Of a stretch of 64,000 bases of DNA, positions 43,297 through 51,611 are shown piece by piece. The notes beneath the pieces were generated by a model that did not search any database, had not been told where the DNA came from, and saw only the letters and a list, made by a program, of their open reading frames with translations. Position numbers and translations under genes: made by a program. The DNA lies in assembly GCF_001040945.1 (NCBI RefSeq), contig NZ_CP011930.1, forward strand, positions 2,767,704 to 2,831,703, written 5' to 3'. The DNA is from Herbaspirillum seropedicae (GTDB lineage Bacteria > Pseudomonadota > Gammaproteobacteria > Burkholderiales > Burkholderiaceae_D). How positions within the stretch are numbered: the first letter of the stretch is position 1; the number at the start of each line of letters is the position of its first letter.

Positions 43297-45624
43297 ATGG
43301 ACTCCGCAGGCAGCATGTCATCCACTCCCGCCCCGCCGGATGCACCGGCCACCGGCCTGCTGCAACCTGGCCGCAATTGCTGGCGGCTGGCCCATGCCGA
43401 CCGCTTCCGGCTGCTCATCGATGCCGCCGACTACTTCAGCGCGCTGCGCCAGGCGCTGGTGAAGGCGCGCCGCAGCGTCTACATCCTGGGTTGGGATATC
43501 GACAGCCGCACCGTCCTCACGCCCCAGGGCAGCGACGACGGTCTGCCGGCGCAACTGGGCGACCTGCTGCATGCGCTGGTGGAGCGCCAGCCCGATCTGC
43601 ATATCCGCGTGCTCAACTGGGACTACGCCATGCTCTACGCACTGGAACGCGAATGGATGATGGTCAGAAAACCGGGACGCCCGCGCAACAAGCGCCTGCA
43701 TTTCCGCACCGACGCCCGCCACCCGGTGGGCGCCTCGCATCACCAGAAGATCGTGGTCATCGATGACCAGTTGGCCTTTGTCGGCGGCCTGGACCTGACT
43801 CGCTGCCGGTGGGACAACCAGGAGCACTTGCCCGATCACCCGCTGCGGCGCGATCCCGATGATCGCCCTTACGCGCCCTTCCATGACGTGCAAGCCATGG
43901 CCGACGGCGAGGTCGCGCGCGCCATGGGCGTGCTGGCGCGACGGCGCTGGGCGCTGGCGGGGTATGCCGAAAAGAGCACGGAGAAACATACCGACACGAC
44001 CGAGGCACGCGCCACCGCCGCCGAATCCACCCTGGCGGCCAGCGATCCTTGGCCGCCTGCCTTTGTCCCCGACCTGCAGGATGTGATGATCGGCATTTCG
44101 CGCACCGAGCCGGCCTATGAAGACCGGCCCGGCGTCTACGAAGTGCGCGAACTGTATCTCGACGCCATCGCCGAGGCGCGCCAGCACCTGTTCTTCGAAA
44201 ACCAGTACTTCACCTCCAACGTCCTGGCCGAAGCCCTGGGTGCGCGCCTGCGCGAGCCGGACGGACCGGAGGTGGCCGTGATCTCTCCCCGCACCCAGAG
44301 CGGCTGGCTGGAGCAGGCCACCATGGGGGCCTTGCGCGCACGCATCCACCATCGCCTCAAGGCGGCGCTGGCCGACCAGGGCGAAGGGGCCGAGCGCCGC
44401 TACCAGATGTATTGCCCGCACCTGCCCGGACTGGAAGACGATTGCTGCCTCAACGTCCACAGCAAGGTCTTTGCCATGGACGATCGCCTGTTTTCGGTGG
44501 GCTCGGCCAACATGAGCAATCGCTCCATGGGCTTCGATACCGAGTGCAATCTCAGCATCGAAGTCCAGGGCGACGCCGCCAAGCAAGCCCAAGTGCGGCA
44601 GGTCATCGCGACCCTGCGCAACCGCTTGCTGGGCGAGCACCTGGGGGTGCCAGCGCAGGCGGTGCAGCAAGCCATGGAAGACAGCGGGGGTCTGCATGCC
44701 GCCATCGATGCGCTGACCCAGCCGGAAGCGCGCAGCCTGCAGCCGCTGGACCCGCGCCTGATCCCGGAACTGGATGCAGTGACCCAGGACAATGCCGTCT
44801 TCGATCCCGAGCGTCCCATCAGCCCCGACGAAATCGTCGATGCCTACGTGCCGCGCAGCGCCCGCAAGCCGGTGCCCCGCCGCATGATCGGCCTGGGGGT
44901 GCTGGCGGTGCTGCTGGTGGCCTTCGCGCTGGCCTGGCGCTTTACGCCGCTGCGTGAATGGATCAACCTCAATTCGCTGATCGCGCTGGCCCGTAGCGTC
45001 GACAAACTCCCCTTCAGTCCGCTGATCGTGATGACCACCTTCGTGGTGGCGGGCATGCTGATGGTGCCGATCACGGTACTGATTGCCGTTGCCGGGGTGG
45101 TCTTCGGACCGCTCAACGGCGGACTGTATGCGGCGGTGGGTGTGGGATTGAGCGCCCTGCTGGGCTTCGGCGTGGGCCACTGGCTGGGACACGACGCCTT
45201 GCGCGACCTGCTGGGCCCGCGCATCAACAACCTCAGCCGCCGCTTTGCCCAGCGTGGCATTGCGGCCATGGCCGTGGTGCGGCTGCTGCCCATCGCCCCC
45301 TTCACCATCGTCAATGTGGTGGCGGGCGCTTCGCACCTCCGTTTGCGGGATTACCTGCTGGGCACGCTCTTGGGTATGTCGCCGGGGATCGTGCTCACGG
45401 TGGTGTTCTCGCACAACCTGGCCGAGGCGATCCGCCATCCCAGCCTGGAGACGGTGCTGGTGCTGGTCGCCGTCACGGTCGCGCTGATGCTCGTGGCCTT
45501 CGGGCTGCAGAAGCTGTTCCGTCCGCGCGGCCAGGAGCGTGGCCGCGCATCTTCACAACGCAAGGGCAAGGGTGCAGCGGGTCCGCGCCAGGGTGAGGCT
45601 GCCGTCAAGGTGCGCCAGGCCTGA
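43297..45624 (+). CDS. phospholipase D/cardiolipin synthase-like protein with C-terminal VTT domain
   Basis: A 775-residue fusion. Residues about 15-500 are a double-HKD phospholipase D enzyme: HHQKIVVIDD at about 150 and VHSKVFAMDD at about 387. Residues about 525-735 form a membrane VTT/DedA-like domain (MTTFVVAGMLMVPITVLIAVAGVVFGP, GFGVGHWLG, RLLPIAPFTIVNVVAGASHL). A Lys/Arg/Gly-rich tail follows. The PLD half suggests transphosphatidylase (cardiolipin-like) activity; the VTT half suggests lipid scrambling or transport. The next gene is an EEP-family protein, as in E. coli ybhP-clsB. Confidence 0.88.
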   Translation: MDSAGSMSSTPAPPDAPATGLLQPGRNCWRLAHADRFRLLIDAADYFSALRQALVKARRSVYILGWDIDSRTVLTPQGSDDGLPAQLGDLLHALVERQPDLHIRVLNWDYAMLYALEREWMMVRKPGRPRNKRLHFRTDARHPVGASHHQKIVVIDDQLAFVGGLDLTRCRWDNQEHLPDHPLRRDPDDRPYAPFHDVQAMADGEVARAMGVLARRRWALAGYAEKSTEKHTDTTEARATAAESTLAASDPWPPAFVPDLQDVMIGISRTEPAYEDRPGVYEVRELYLDAIAEARQHLFFENQYFTSNVLAEALGARLREPDGPEVAVISPRTQSGWLEQATMGALRARIHHRLKAALADQGEGAERRYQMYCPHLPGLEDDCCLNVHSKVFAMDDRLFSVGSANMSNRSMGFDTECNLSIEVQGDAAKQAQVRQVIATLRNRLLGEHLGVPAQAVQQAMEDSGGLHAAIDALTQPEARSLQPLDPRLIPELDAVTQDNAVFDPERPISPDEIVDAYVPRSARKPVPRRMIGLGVLAVLLVAFALAWRFTPLREWINLNSLIALARSVDKLPFSPLIVMTTFVVAGMLMVPITVLIAVAGVVFGPLNGGLYAAVGVGLSALLGFGVGHWLGHDALRDLLGPRINNLSRRFAQRGIAAMAVVRLLPIAPFTIVNVVAGASHLRLRDYLLGTLLGMSPGIVLTVVFSHNLAEAIRHPSLETVLVLVAVTVALMLVAFGLQKLFRPRGQERGRASSQRKGKGAAGPRQGEAAVKVRQA

Positions 45625-46406
45625 TGCGTAGCGCCCGCCTGTCCGAGCGCCAGACCGCGCCCGCCCCCGCCGATACCGAACTGGTGCTCAGCGCCGACGC
45701 TCCCGTGCCGGGGCGCGATCCCTGGCCCCTCACGGTAGCCACTTACAACATCCACGGCGCCGTCGGCACCGATGGGCGCTTCGCCCCCGAGCGCGTGGCC
45801 GCCGTGCTCGACGAGCTCCAGGCCGATGTGGTGGCACTGCAGGAGGTGCCGCTGGGTGGCGCCGATCAGGTCGACGTGCTGGCGCTGCTGCGCGCCCACA
45901 CCGGCATGTTCGCAGCGGAGGGCCCGACCATGGAAAGCCCGGCGCGGCGCTATGGCAATGCGGTGCTGAGCCGCTATCCCATCCTGGCCACAGAGAGCAT
46001 CGACCTCTCTTTCGGCAGCCGCGAGCCGCGCGGTGCGCTCGATGCCGACATCGACTGCCGCGGCCAGTTGCTGCGCGTGGTGGCCACCCATCTGGGGCTG
46101 AAGCCCGCCGAACGGCGCGCCCAGATCAAGCGCCTGCTGCAGGCCTTCGATACCAATGACGCGCCGGTGATCCTGCTGGGCGACGTCAATGAATGGTTCA
46201 TGTGGGGGCGCACCTTGCGCTGGCTGGTCGGGCATTTCGAGGCGGCTCCCGCTCCGCCTACCTTCCCCTCGCGCTGGCCGGTGTTCGCCTTGGACCGCAT
46301 CTGGATCAGTCCGCGCCGACGCCTGCAGCACCTGGCGGTGCATCGTTCCGCGCTGGCCAGGGTAGCGTCGGACCACCTGCCGCTGCTGGCCCATATTGCG
46401 GGATGA
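45624..46406 (+). CDS. endonuclease/exonuclease/phosphatase-family protein (YbhP-like)
   Basis: A 260-residue metal-dependent hydrolase of the EEP fold. Visible core: VATYNIHGAVG (Asn), VVALQEV (Glu metal ligand), VVATHLGL, LLGDVNEW (Asp/Asn pair) and SDHLPLLAHI (catalytic Asp-His). The ATG overlaps the PLD stop (TGATG), so the two are co-translated. E. coli YbhP lies next to cardiolipin synthase ClsB in the same way, pointing to a lipid phosphate role rather than nuclease. That is inferred from context. Confidence 0.87.
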   Translation: MRSARLSERQTAPAPADTELVLSADAPVPGRDPWPLTVATYNIHGAVGTDGRFAPERVAAVLDELQADVVALQEVPLGGADQVDVLALLRAHTGMFAAEGPTMESPARRYGNAVLSRYPILATESIDLSFGSREPRGALDADIDCRGQLLRVVATHLGLKPAERRAQIKRLLQAFDTNDAPVILLGDVNEWFMWGRTLRWLVGHFEAAPAPPTFPSRWPVFALDRIWISPRRRLQHLAVHRSALARVASDHLPLLAHIAG

Positions 46407-46445
46407 GCCTGCGTCACTGCCTGGTAAGCGGTCAGCAGTCGGCGG

Positions 46446-46796
46446 TCAGCGGCGGCGGCGCTTGTCGCTCCACAGCTTGACCGCCAGCGCCCCCCAGATC
46501 AGCAGGAACAGTGTATTGCCAGGCAGCCAGATCATCTGGGTCCAGACATAATCACTGACCCACGAAGCGAGCACGTCGCGACAACCGCAGACCTGGTCGG
46601 CATAGAGCCAATCGCCCCCGCTGCGCGCTGCGGCGAACTGCAGCCACAGAAAAGTCAACAGCAACGGGATGCCCACCACGCCCGCCAGGCACCAGCGCTG
46701 CATCTGCCGGCGGTGGCGACCAGCTCCCTTGGGCAAGCCGGCCTGCGGCCCCTCGCCTGCGCTGCCTGTGCATCCCTGCACCGCTTTGCCGTGCAT
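46446..46796 (-). CDS. small two-helix membrane protein, unknown
   Basis: A 116-residue protein from the ATG at 46796, which has GGGGGAAAT directly upstream. The N-terminal 30 residues are basic and polar. Two hydrophobic helices (about 38-56 GVVGIPLLLTFLWLQF and about 88-108 TQMIWLPGNTLFLLIWGALAVKLW) flank a cysteine-containing loop (DQVCGCRDVL). The CGC pair in a periplasmic or cytoplasmic loop could bind a metal or form a disulfide. The frame is open further upstream to 46871. No family recognised. Confidence 0.55.
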   Translation of the reverse strand: MHGKAVQGCTGSAGEGPQAGLPKGAGRHRRQMQRWCLAGVVGIPLLLTFLWLQFAAARSGGDWLYADQVCGCRDVLASWVSDYVWTQMIWLPGNTLFLLIWGALAVKLWSDKRRRR

Positions 46797-46947
46797 ATTT
46801 CCCCCTTGCACTTGGATTTGTTTGCCCCTGGATTGCCGCACTGCCGTCATGAAGACGCCCAAGTGCAGCACGACAATCGCCGCCCATCCTCCCTGACGGG
46901 AAGGCGGGCCTTTCTGGTTGGATCAACGCAAGGTATGGAAAGCAAGA

Positions 46948-46967
46948 CGCCTGCGCGAGCGCAGGCG
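46948..46967. other. hairpin in the 359-bp gap between a small membrane gene and TetR
   Basis: CGCCTGCGC-GA-GCGCAGGCG is a perfect 9-bp stem with a two-base centre. The gap 46797-47155 also holds TGCACTTGG (46807-46815) inverted as CCAAGTGCA at 46859-46867, and GTGCA...TGCAC at 47102-47119. The 3' part (47090-47155) is A/T-rich. I find no convincing gene. It holds the promoter of the small membrane gene and the 3' end of tetR. Confidence 0.4.
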
Positions 46968-47155
46968 AGAAGAAGGGCGTGGATGTACGGCTCGCATTTT
47001 GCGGCAACCAAGGCAGCGCCGCGCAAGGCGATGAACTGCTTGTTCTTATGACAAAAGCACGCCTTCCCAGACCGATACGATACGTTTCGCCTCGGATTCT
47101 AGGTGCAAATTATCCTGCACTCAACAAAATTTACGATTGTTGGATCGAAATTTTA

Positions 47156-47875
47156 CTAAGTGTCCATCAAGCTTGGCAGGGTGATGCTCCCCAGCACCAG
47201 CTTCAGTTGGGCCTGGACCTGGCGCTCGTCGATATCACCCTGCCCCGTCAGGAGCCGCTGTAGCAAGGGGGCGTACAGCAGGTCGAAGACCAGGCTCAGG
47301 TCGGCATCCTCCCTGAATTCGCCGCGTTGGGCGCCGCGGCGCAAGACACTCACCAGCGCCAGCCGGCGCGGTTCCAGATAATTGTCGTTGAAGATGCGTT
47401 TGCTCTCCGGCTCGAACTGCGCCAGCGCGATCATTTCACGCACCACCCGGCCCGACTTGCCACGCAACAGTTGGGACAGTTGCAGCATGTGCAGTTCGAT
47501 ATCGGTGCGCGAAGAGCCGCTGTCGCCGATGGGCGGCATCGGTTCCACGGCCCGCAGCAGGGCTTCCATCGCCAGGGCGCTCTTGTTGGGCCACCAGCGA
47601 TAGATGGTGGCCTTGCCCACGCCGGCGCGCGCCGCCACGCCCTCCAGGGAGAGCTTGTCGAAGCCGATCTCCTCGAGCATCACGTAAGTGGCATCGAGGA
47701 TGGCGTCATGGCTGACGGCATTCCTGCGGCGACCGGTGGCCGGATCAGAGATGAAGGTGAGAGAAATGATGTGCTCCAGACGGCAATTGCCTGTTATCTG
47801 AAGCTGGTTACGGCATGCTTTACGACAACTTGAGCATATGTCACAAAAAAATTGTGAATATTTATGCAAAACCAC
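47156..47875 (-). CDS. TetR-family regulator, start uncertain
   Basis: A TetR repressor: helix-turn-helix LSLEGVAARAGVGKATIYRWWPNK at about 77-100, and an effector domain of the TetR_C type. The frame is open to a GTG at 47875, but the first about 37 residues include A/T-rich codons and do not resemble the family, which begins near ISDPATGRRR. No ATG lies in that gap; GGAG six bases before an ATT at 47767 hints at a rare start. It lies downstream of lepB on the same strand. Target unknown. Confidence 0.8.
   Translation of the reverse strand: MVLHKYSQFFCDICSSCRKACRNQLQITGNCRLEHIISLTFISDPATGRRRNAVSHDAILDATYVMLEEIGFDKLSLEGVAARAGVGKATIYRWWPNKSALAMEALLRAVEPMPPIGDSGSSRTDIELHMLQLSQLLRGKSGRVVREMIALAQFEPESKRIFNDNYLEPRRLALVSVLRRGAQRGEFREDADLSLVFDLLYAPLLQRLLTGQGDIDERQVQAQLKLVLGSITLPSLMDT
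47841..47857. promoter_or_regulatory. palindrome at the 5' end of tetR
   Basis: TCACAA-AAAAA-TTGTGA is a perfect 6+5+6 inverted repeat in an A/T-rich stretch, just downstream of the lepB stop and upstream of the TetR coding core. It suits an autoregulatory operator if tetR starts further in (near 47767). Confidence 0.5.
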
Positions 47876-47887
47876 CCGGCAGTTCCG

Positions 47888-48583
47888 TCACTGGCGCGGC
47901 GGCGTAGCGTCCAGCAACTGACCAAAGCGCTCCAGACGCGGCCGATAGCCACGCTCGGCGTCGAGTGAAAAGGCGATGCGACGGGTGCGTCCCATCAGTT
48001 CGTCGCGGGCAAAAAAGCCGAAGTAGCGCGAATCCATGCTGTTGTCGCGGTTATCACCCAGCATCATGTAGTGGCCCGGCGGCACCACCACCGGGCCGTA
48101 GCTGCTGTGCAGGCTGGGATGAGCCGCCGACAGGCGCACCGCATGCTCCATGGCGCCGTAGCGCTCGTCGCGATAGGCCGCCTGATCGCTGCCGTCGCCG
48201 GCTTCCGGCGCTTCGGCCGCAGGATGGTAGTGGGCCGGCTGGCCGTTGATGAACAGGACGTTATCGCGCAGCTCCACCACATCGCCCGGCAGCCCCACGA
48301 TGCGCTTGACCAGCAGCTCGCCAGCCTGGCGCGAATCGATGGTGACGATGTCGCCGCGCTGCGGCTCGCCCAGGCGCAGGAGGCTGATATGGGTCAGCGG
48401 CAGGCGCAGGTCGTAGGCCATCTTGTCGACCAGGATGCGGTCGCCGATCTGCACCGTGGGCAGCATGGAGCCGCTGGGCACGACGTTGTAGTCGGCGATG
48501 GCGCTACGGAACATCACCATCAGGGCAATGAAGGCCAGCAAGCCCTTGTTGTCCGCCAACAGCTTGTTGAGGGTTGATTTCAT
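47888..48583 (-). CDS. lepB: signal peptidase I
   Basis: Inner-membrane serine-lysine protease that removes signal peptides. 231 residues, with one N-terminal helix. Catalytic Ser in VPSGSMLPT (about 38), Lys in LLVKRIVGLPGD (box D), and box E GDNRDNSMDSRYFG. Only one membrane helix before the Ser box is seen, and the protein is shorter than E. coli LepB (324 residues), so this may be a second, accessory signal peptidase. tetR follows directly. Divergent from the RND operon. Confidence 0.92.
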   Translation of the reverse strand: MKSTLNKLLADNKGLLAFIALMVMFRSAIADYNVVPSGSMLPTVQIGDRILVDKMAYDLRLPLTHISLLRLGEPQRGDIVTIDSRQAGELLVKRIVGLPGDVVELRDNVLFINGQPAHYHPAAEAPEAGDGSDQAAYRDERYGAMEHAVRLSAAHPSLHSSYGPVVVPPGHYMMLGDNRDNSMDSRYFGFFARDELMGRTRRIAFSLDAERGYRPRLERFGQLLDATPPRQ

Positions 48584-48666
48584 TTCGGTGTGTCGCTCAA
48601 AGTCTGATCCACGCCCATGCTAAACCAGGTCGCCCCTCAATTCAAAACGGAGCTGCCGACCTTAAC

Positions 48667-48680
48667 TGACAGAATTGTCA
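48667..48680 (+). promoter_or_regulatory. CusR/CopR-like palindrome upstream of the RND operon
   Basis: TGACA-GAAT-TGTCA is a perfect inverted repeat about 130 bases before the first gene. It closely matches the CusR/CopR-type box (ATGACAA-N2-TTGTCAT). The operon encodes an OmpR-type regulator of the CusR/CopR kind at its end, so binding by that protein is likely. A further TGTCA is at 48688-48692. Confidence 0.65.
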
Positions 48681-48803
48681 TCTGGATGTCAGCCTCGCGT
48701 CGAGCGGCAACGATTACATTGACGGCGTAGAACAGCAGGGACCGATGCCGTTGCGCCGGGGGGCGTGGCCTGATGGTCCGCCTTTCATCCGCAAGCCATC
48801 ATC

Positions 48804-50336
48804 GTGAGCCTTATGGTCGTCCCGTTCCGCCGCGTCGCAGCCAGCGTCAGTAGCCGTCATTTCACGCACTCCACACAATATCTCCCCTTCCGCGCCACGA
48901 AGGGAATGACGGCACTGGTGCTGGCCGCGCTGCTGGGCGGTTGCGCCGTCGGCCCTGATTACGCGCGCCCGGCGCTGGACCTGCCGCAAGCCTACAAGGA
49001 AACCGGCCCCTGGAAACTGGCCGCGCCGCGCCAGATCGATGACCACCAGCCCTGGTGGGAAGCCTATGGCGACCCGGTCCTCAATGCGCTGATGGACCAG
49101 GCCAACGCCGCCAACCAGACCATCCAGCAGGCCGCCGCCCAGTACCGCCAGGCCCAGGCCACCGCCGAAGTAGCTCGCGCCAGCCTCTGGCCGACCATTG
49201 GCGCACAGGCTGGCGCGAGCCGCGCGCAGACCAATACCAATGGCGTGCAAAGGCTGGGCAACAGCTACAGCGTCGGCCTGAACGCTTCCTGGGAAGCCGA
49301 CCTCTGGGGCCGCATCCGGCGCGGCGCCGAAGCGGGCGAGGCCAATGCCCAGGCCAGCGCGGCTAGCCTGGCGGCAGCGCGCCTGTCCATCCAGGCCACG
49401 CTGGCGCAGGACTACCTGCAATTGCGCGTGACCGATCTGCAAAAGGATTTGTACCGCCGCACCGTGGCCGCCTATACCCGTTCGCTGCAACTGAGCACGC
49501 ACCAGTACGAAGCCGGCACCGCCCTGCGCTCGGACGTGGCGCAGGCTGAAACCCAGTTGCGCGCCGCCCAGGCGCAACTGATCGACCTCGACGACACCCG
49601 CAACCAGCTCGAACACGCCATCGCCATGCTGATCGGCAAAGCGCCCGCGCAGTTCAGCCTGCCCGCCCTGCCGCCGGCTGCGGCCAGCGATAGCGCCATC
49701 GACGCCAATGCCGCGCGCCTGCAAGGCAGCCTGCCGCAGATTCCGGTGGGCCTGCCCTCGGAACTGCTGGAGCGCCGTCCCGACATCGCCAATGCCGAAC
49801 GTCTGGCCGCCGCGGCCAACGCCAATATCGGCGTGGCCCGCGCCGCCTATTTCCCCACGCTGACGCTGTCGGCCAGCGGTGGCTACAACAGCCTGGCTTT
49901 CGCCAACCTGTTCAACACCCCCAGCCGCGTCTGGTCGCTGGGGTCGGCGCTGGCCGAGTCTCTCTTCGACGGCGGCGCCCGCAGCGCCCGCAATGATGCC
50001 GCCGTGGCGGCCTACGACGCGGCCGTGGCGCAATACAAGCAGACCGTGCTGGGTGGCCTGCAAGAGGTGGAAGACAAGCTATCCACCCTGCGCGTGCTGG
50101 ACCAGGAAAGCACCGTGCAGGCCCAGGCCGTACAGTCGGCGCAGCTGGCCGAACGGCTGGCCATGCGCCAGTACGAGGCCGGCACCGTCACCTATCTGTC
50201 GGTGGTGACGACCCAGGCCGCGTCGCTGACCAACCAGCGCAACGCCGTGACCTTGCTGGGCCGCCAGCTGGTGGCCAGCGTCGCGCTGATCAAGGCCACC
50301 GGCGGCGGCTGGCAGGCTGGGCGGGACGCCCCGTAA
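48804..50336 (+). CDS. outer-membrane efflux lipoprotein (RND factor, NodT/OprM type)
   Basis: Outer-membrane channel partner of the RND pump. About 510 residues. Lipobox LLGGC with GCAVGPDYARP, the classic NodT-family start; two OEP repeats follow (about 75-290 and 300-490), with ASWEADLWGRIRRGAEA and PSELLERRPDIANAERLAAAANANIGVARAAYFPTL-type signatures. The start is uncertain: GTG at 48804, ATG at 48813 or ATG at 48906. The last would leave no positive charge before the lipobox, so an upstream start is preferred. First gene of the operon. Confidence 0.9.
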   Translation: MSLMVVPFRRVAASVSSRHFTHSTQYLPFRATKGMTALVLAALLGGCAVGPDYARPALDLPQAYKETGPWKLAAPRQIDDHQPWWEAYGDPVLNALMDQANAANQTIQQAAAQYRQAQATAEVARASLWPTIGAQAGASRAQTNTNGVQRLGNSYSVGLNASWEADLWGRIRRGAEAGEANAQASAASLAAARLSIQATLAQDYLQLRVTDLQKDLYRRTVAAYTRSLQLSTHQYEAGTALRSDVAQAETQLRAAQAQLIDLDDTRNQLEHAIAMLIGKAPAQFSLPALPPAAASDSAIDANAARLQGSLPQIPVGLPSELLERRPDIANAERLAAAANANIGVARAAYFPTLTLSASGGYNSLAFANLFNTPSRVWSLGSALAESLFDGGARSARNDAAVAAYDAAVAQYKQTVLGGLQEVEDKLSTLRVLDQESTVQAQAVQSAQLAERLAMRQYEAGTVTYLSVVTTQAASLTNQRNAVTLLGRQLVASVALIKATGGGWQAGRDAP

Positions 50337-50399
50337 AGCCAGCCGCCGGCATTGTCGAATCCCCCTTTCCTCGCGAACATTTCAGGACGAGTTTCAGGC

Positions 50400-51611
50400 A
50401 TGAGCACCTCACCCACCCCTCCCCGGCGTTCCCGACTGGCCATCGCACTGGCCGCAGCGCTGCTGATGGCCGGCATCGGCGGCTGGACCCACCTGCAGCG
50501 CGCCAGCGCCGCCGACCAGCCGCAGGCCAAGGCGCCGCCGCCCGTCTCCGTGACCCTGGCCAGCGTGCAGGAACGCGACTTGCCGCAATACCTCGCCGGC
50601 GTCGGGACGGTGACCGCCAACGCCAGCGTCGTGGTCAAGACACGCATCGATGGCCAGCTGGAAAAGGTCGGCTTCCAGGAAGGCGAAGACGTCAAGAAAG
50701 GCCAGTTGCTGGCCCAGATCGACGCCCGCGCACTGCAGGCGCAACTGGCCCAGGCCGAGGCGCAGCGCGCCAAGGACAGCGCCACGCTGATGAACGCCCG
50801 GCTGGACCTGCAACGCTACACCACCCTGCGCAGCCAGGACGCCGCCACCCAGCAGCAGCTCGATACGCAAAAGGCCCTGGTGGCGCAGCTGGAAGCGGCC
50901 GTCAAGACCGACGAGGCCCAGGTGGCCTATGCCAAGGTGCAATTGAGCTATACCACCATCAATGCGCCGATCTCGGGCCGCGTCGGCGCGCGCCTGGTCG
51001 ATCCGGGCAACATCGTGCATGCCACGGACGCCAACGGTCTGGTGGTAATCAACCAGATCGATCCGATCACCCTGGTCTTCACCCTGCCCGAAGAAGCCGT
51101 GGCCGGCATCAACCGCGCCCAGCGCGCTCACCAGCAGCCGCTCCAGGTCTCCGCCTATGCGCGCGACTCGCAGGAAGTGCTGGCCACCGGCAAGCTGGTC
51201 CTGCTGGACAACCAGATCAACACCACCAACGGCACGGTGCAGTTGAAGGCGCGCTTCGACAACCCTGACCACAAGCTCTGGCCAGGCCAGTATGTCAACG
51301 CCCGCCTGCAGATGCGCAGCCACGGCAACGCCCTCACCGTGCCGGCGGCCGCCATCCAGCGCAACCAGCAAGGCACCTACGTCTACGCCATCGACCAGGA
51401 AGACCAGGCCCGCATGCAGCCGGTCAAGGTCGAACGCATCCAGGACGGCATCGCCGTGCTGGCCGCCGGCAACGCCGTGCAAGCAGGCCAGCGGGTGGTC
51501 ATCGACGGCCAGTACAAGCTCAAGCCCGGCAGCCGCATCGTCGAGAGCAAGCCGCAGCCGGCCAAGGCCGAGGCGAATGCCGAGGCCAAGGCGAAAGGAA
51601 ATGCCAAGTGA
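50400..51611 (+). CDS. RND periplasmic adaptor (membrane fusion protein)
   Basis: A 403-residue adaptor, MdtA/AcrA type. N-terminal signal/anchor (RRSRLAIALAAALLMAGIGGW), lipoyl half-motifs (GVGTVTANASVVVKTRIDGQLEKVGFQEGEDVKKGQLLAQID and APISGRVGARLVDPGNIV), and a Gln/Ala-rich hairpin between them (about 115-195). C-terminal tail is Lys/Ala/Glu repeats. The ATG at 50400 has AGGACGA upstream. It couples pump (51608) and channel (48804). Its stop overlaps the pump start (GTGA). Confidence 0.94.
   Translation: MSTSPTPPRRSRLAIALAAALLMAGIGGWTHLQRASAADQPQAKAPPPVSVTLASVQERDLPQYLAGVGTVTANASVVVKTRIDGQLEKVGFQEGEDVKKGQLLAQIDARALQAQLAQAEAQRAKDSATLMNARLDLQRYTTLRSQDAATQQQLDTQKALVAQLEAAVKTDEAQVAYAKVQLSYTTINAPISGRVGARLVDPGNIVHATDANGLVVINQIDPITLVFTLPEEAVAGINRAQRAHQQPLQVSAYARDSQEVLATGKLVLLDNQINTTNGTVQLKARFDNPDHKLWPGQYVNARLQMRSHGNALTVPAAAIQRNQQGTYVYAIDQEDQARMQPVKVERIQDGIAVLAAGNAVQAGQRVVIDGQYKLKPGSRIVESKPQPAKAEANAEAKAKGNAK

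Noticed and set aside
43318..45438. 706-codon frame opposite the phospholipase D gene
   Set aside because: Antisense shadow of a real gene with HKD motifs; no recognisable domain and low-complexity composition.
46979..47263. 94-codon plus-strand frame in the gap before tetR
   Set aside because: No ribosome site, runs into the antisense of tetR, and composition is not coding-like.
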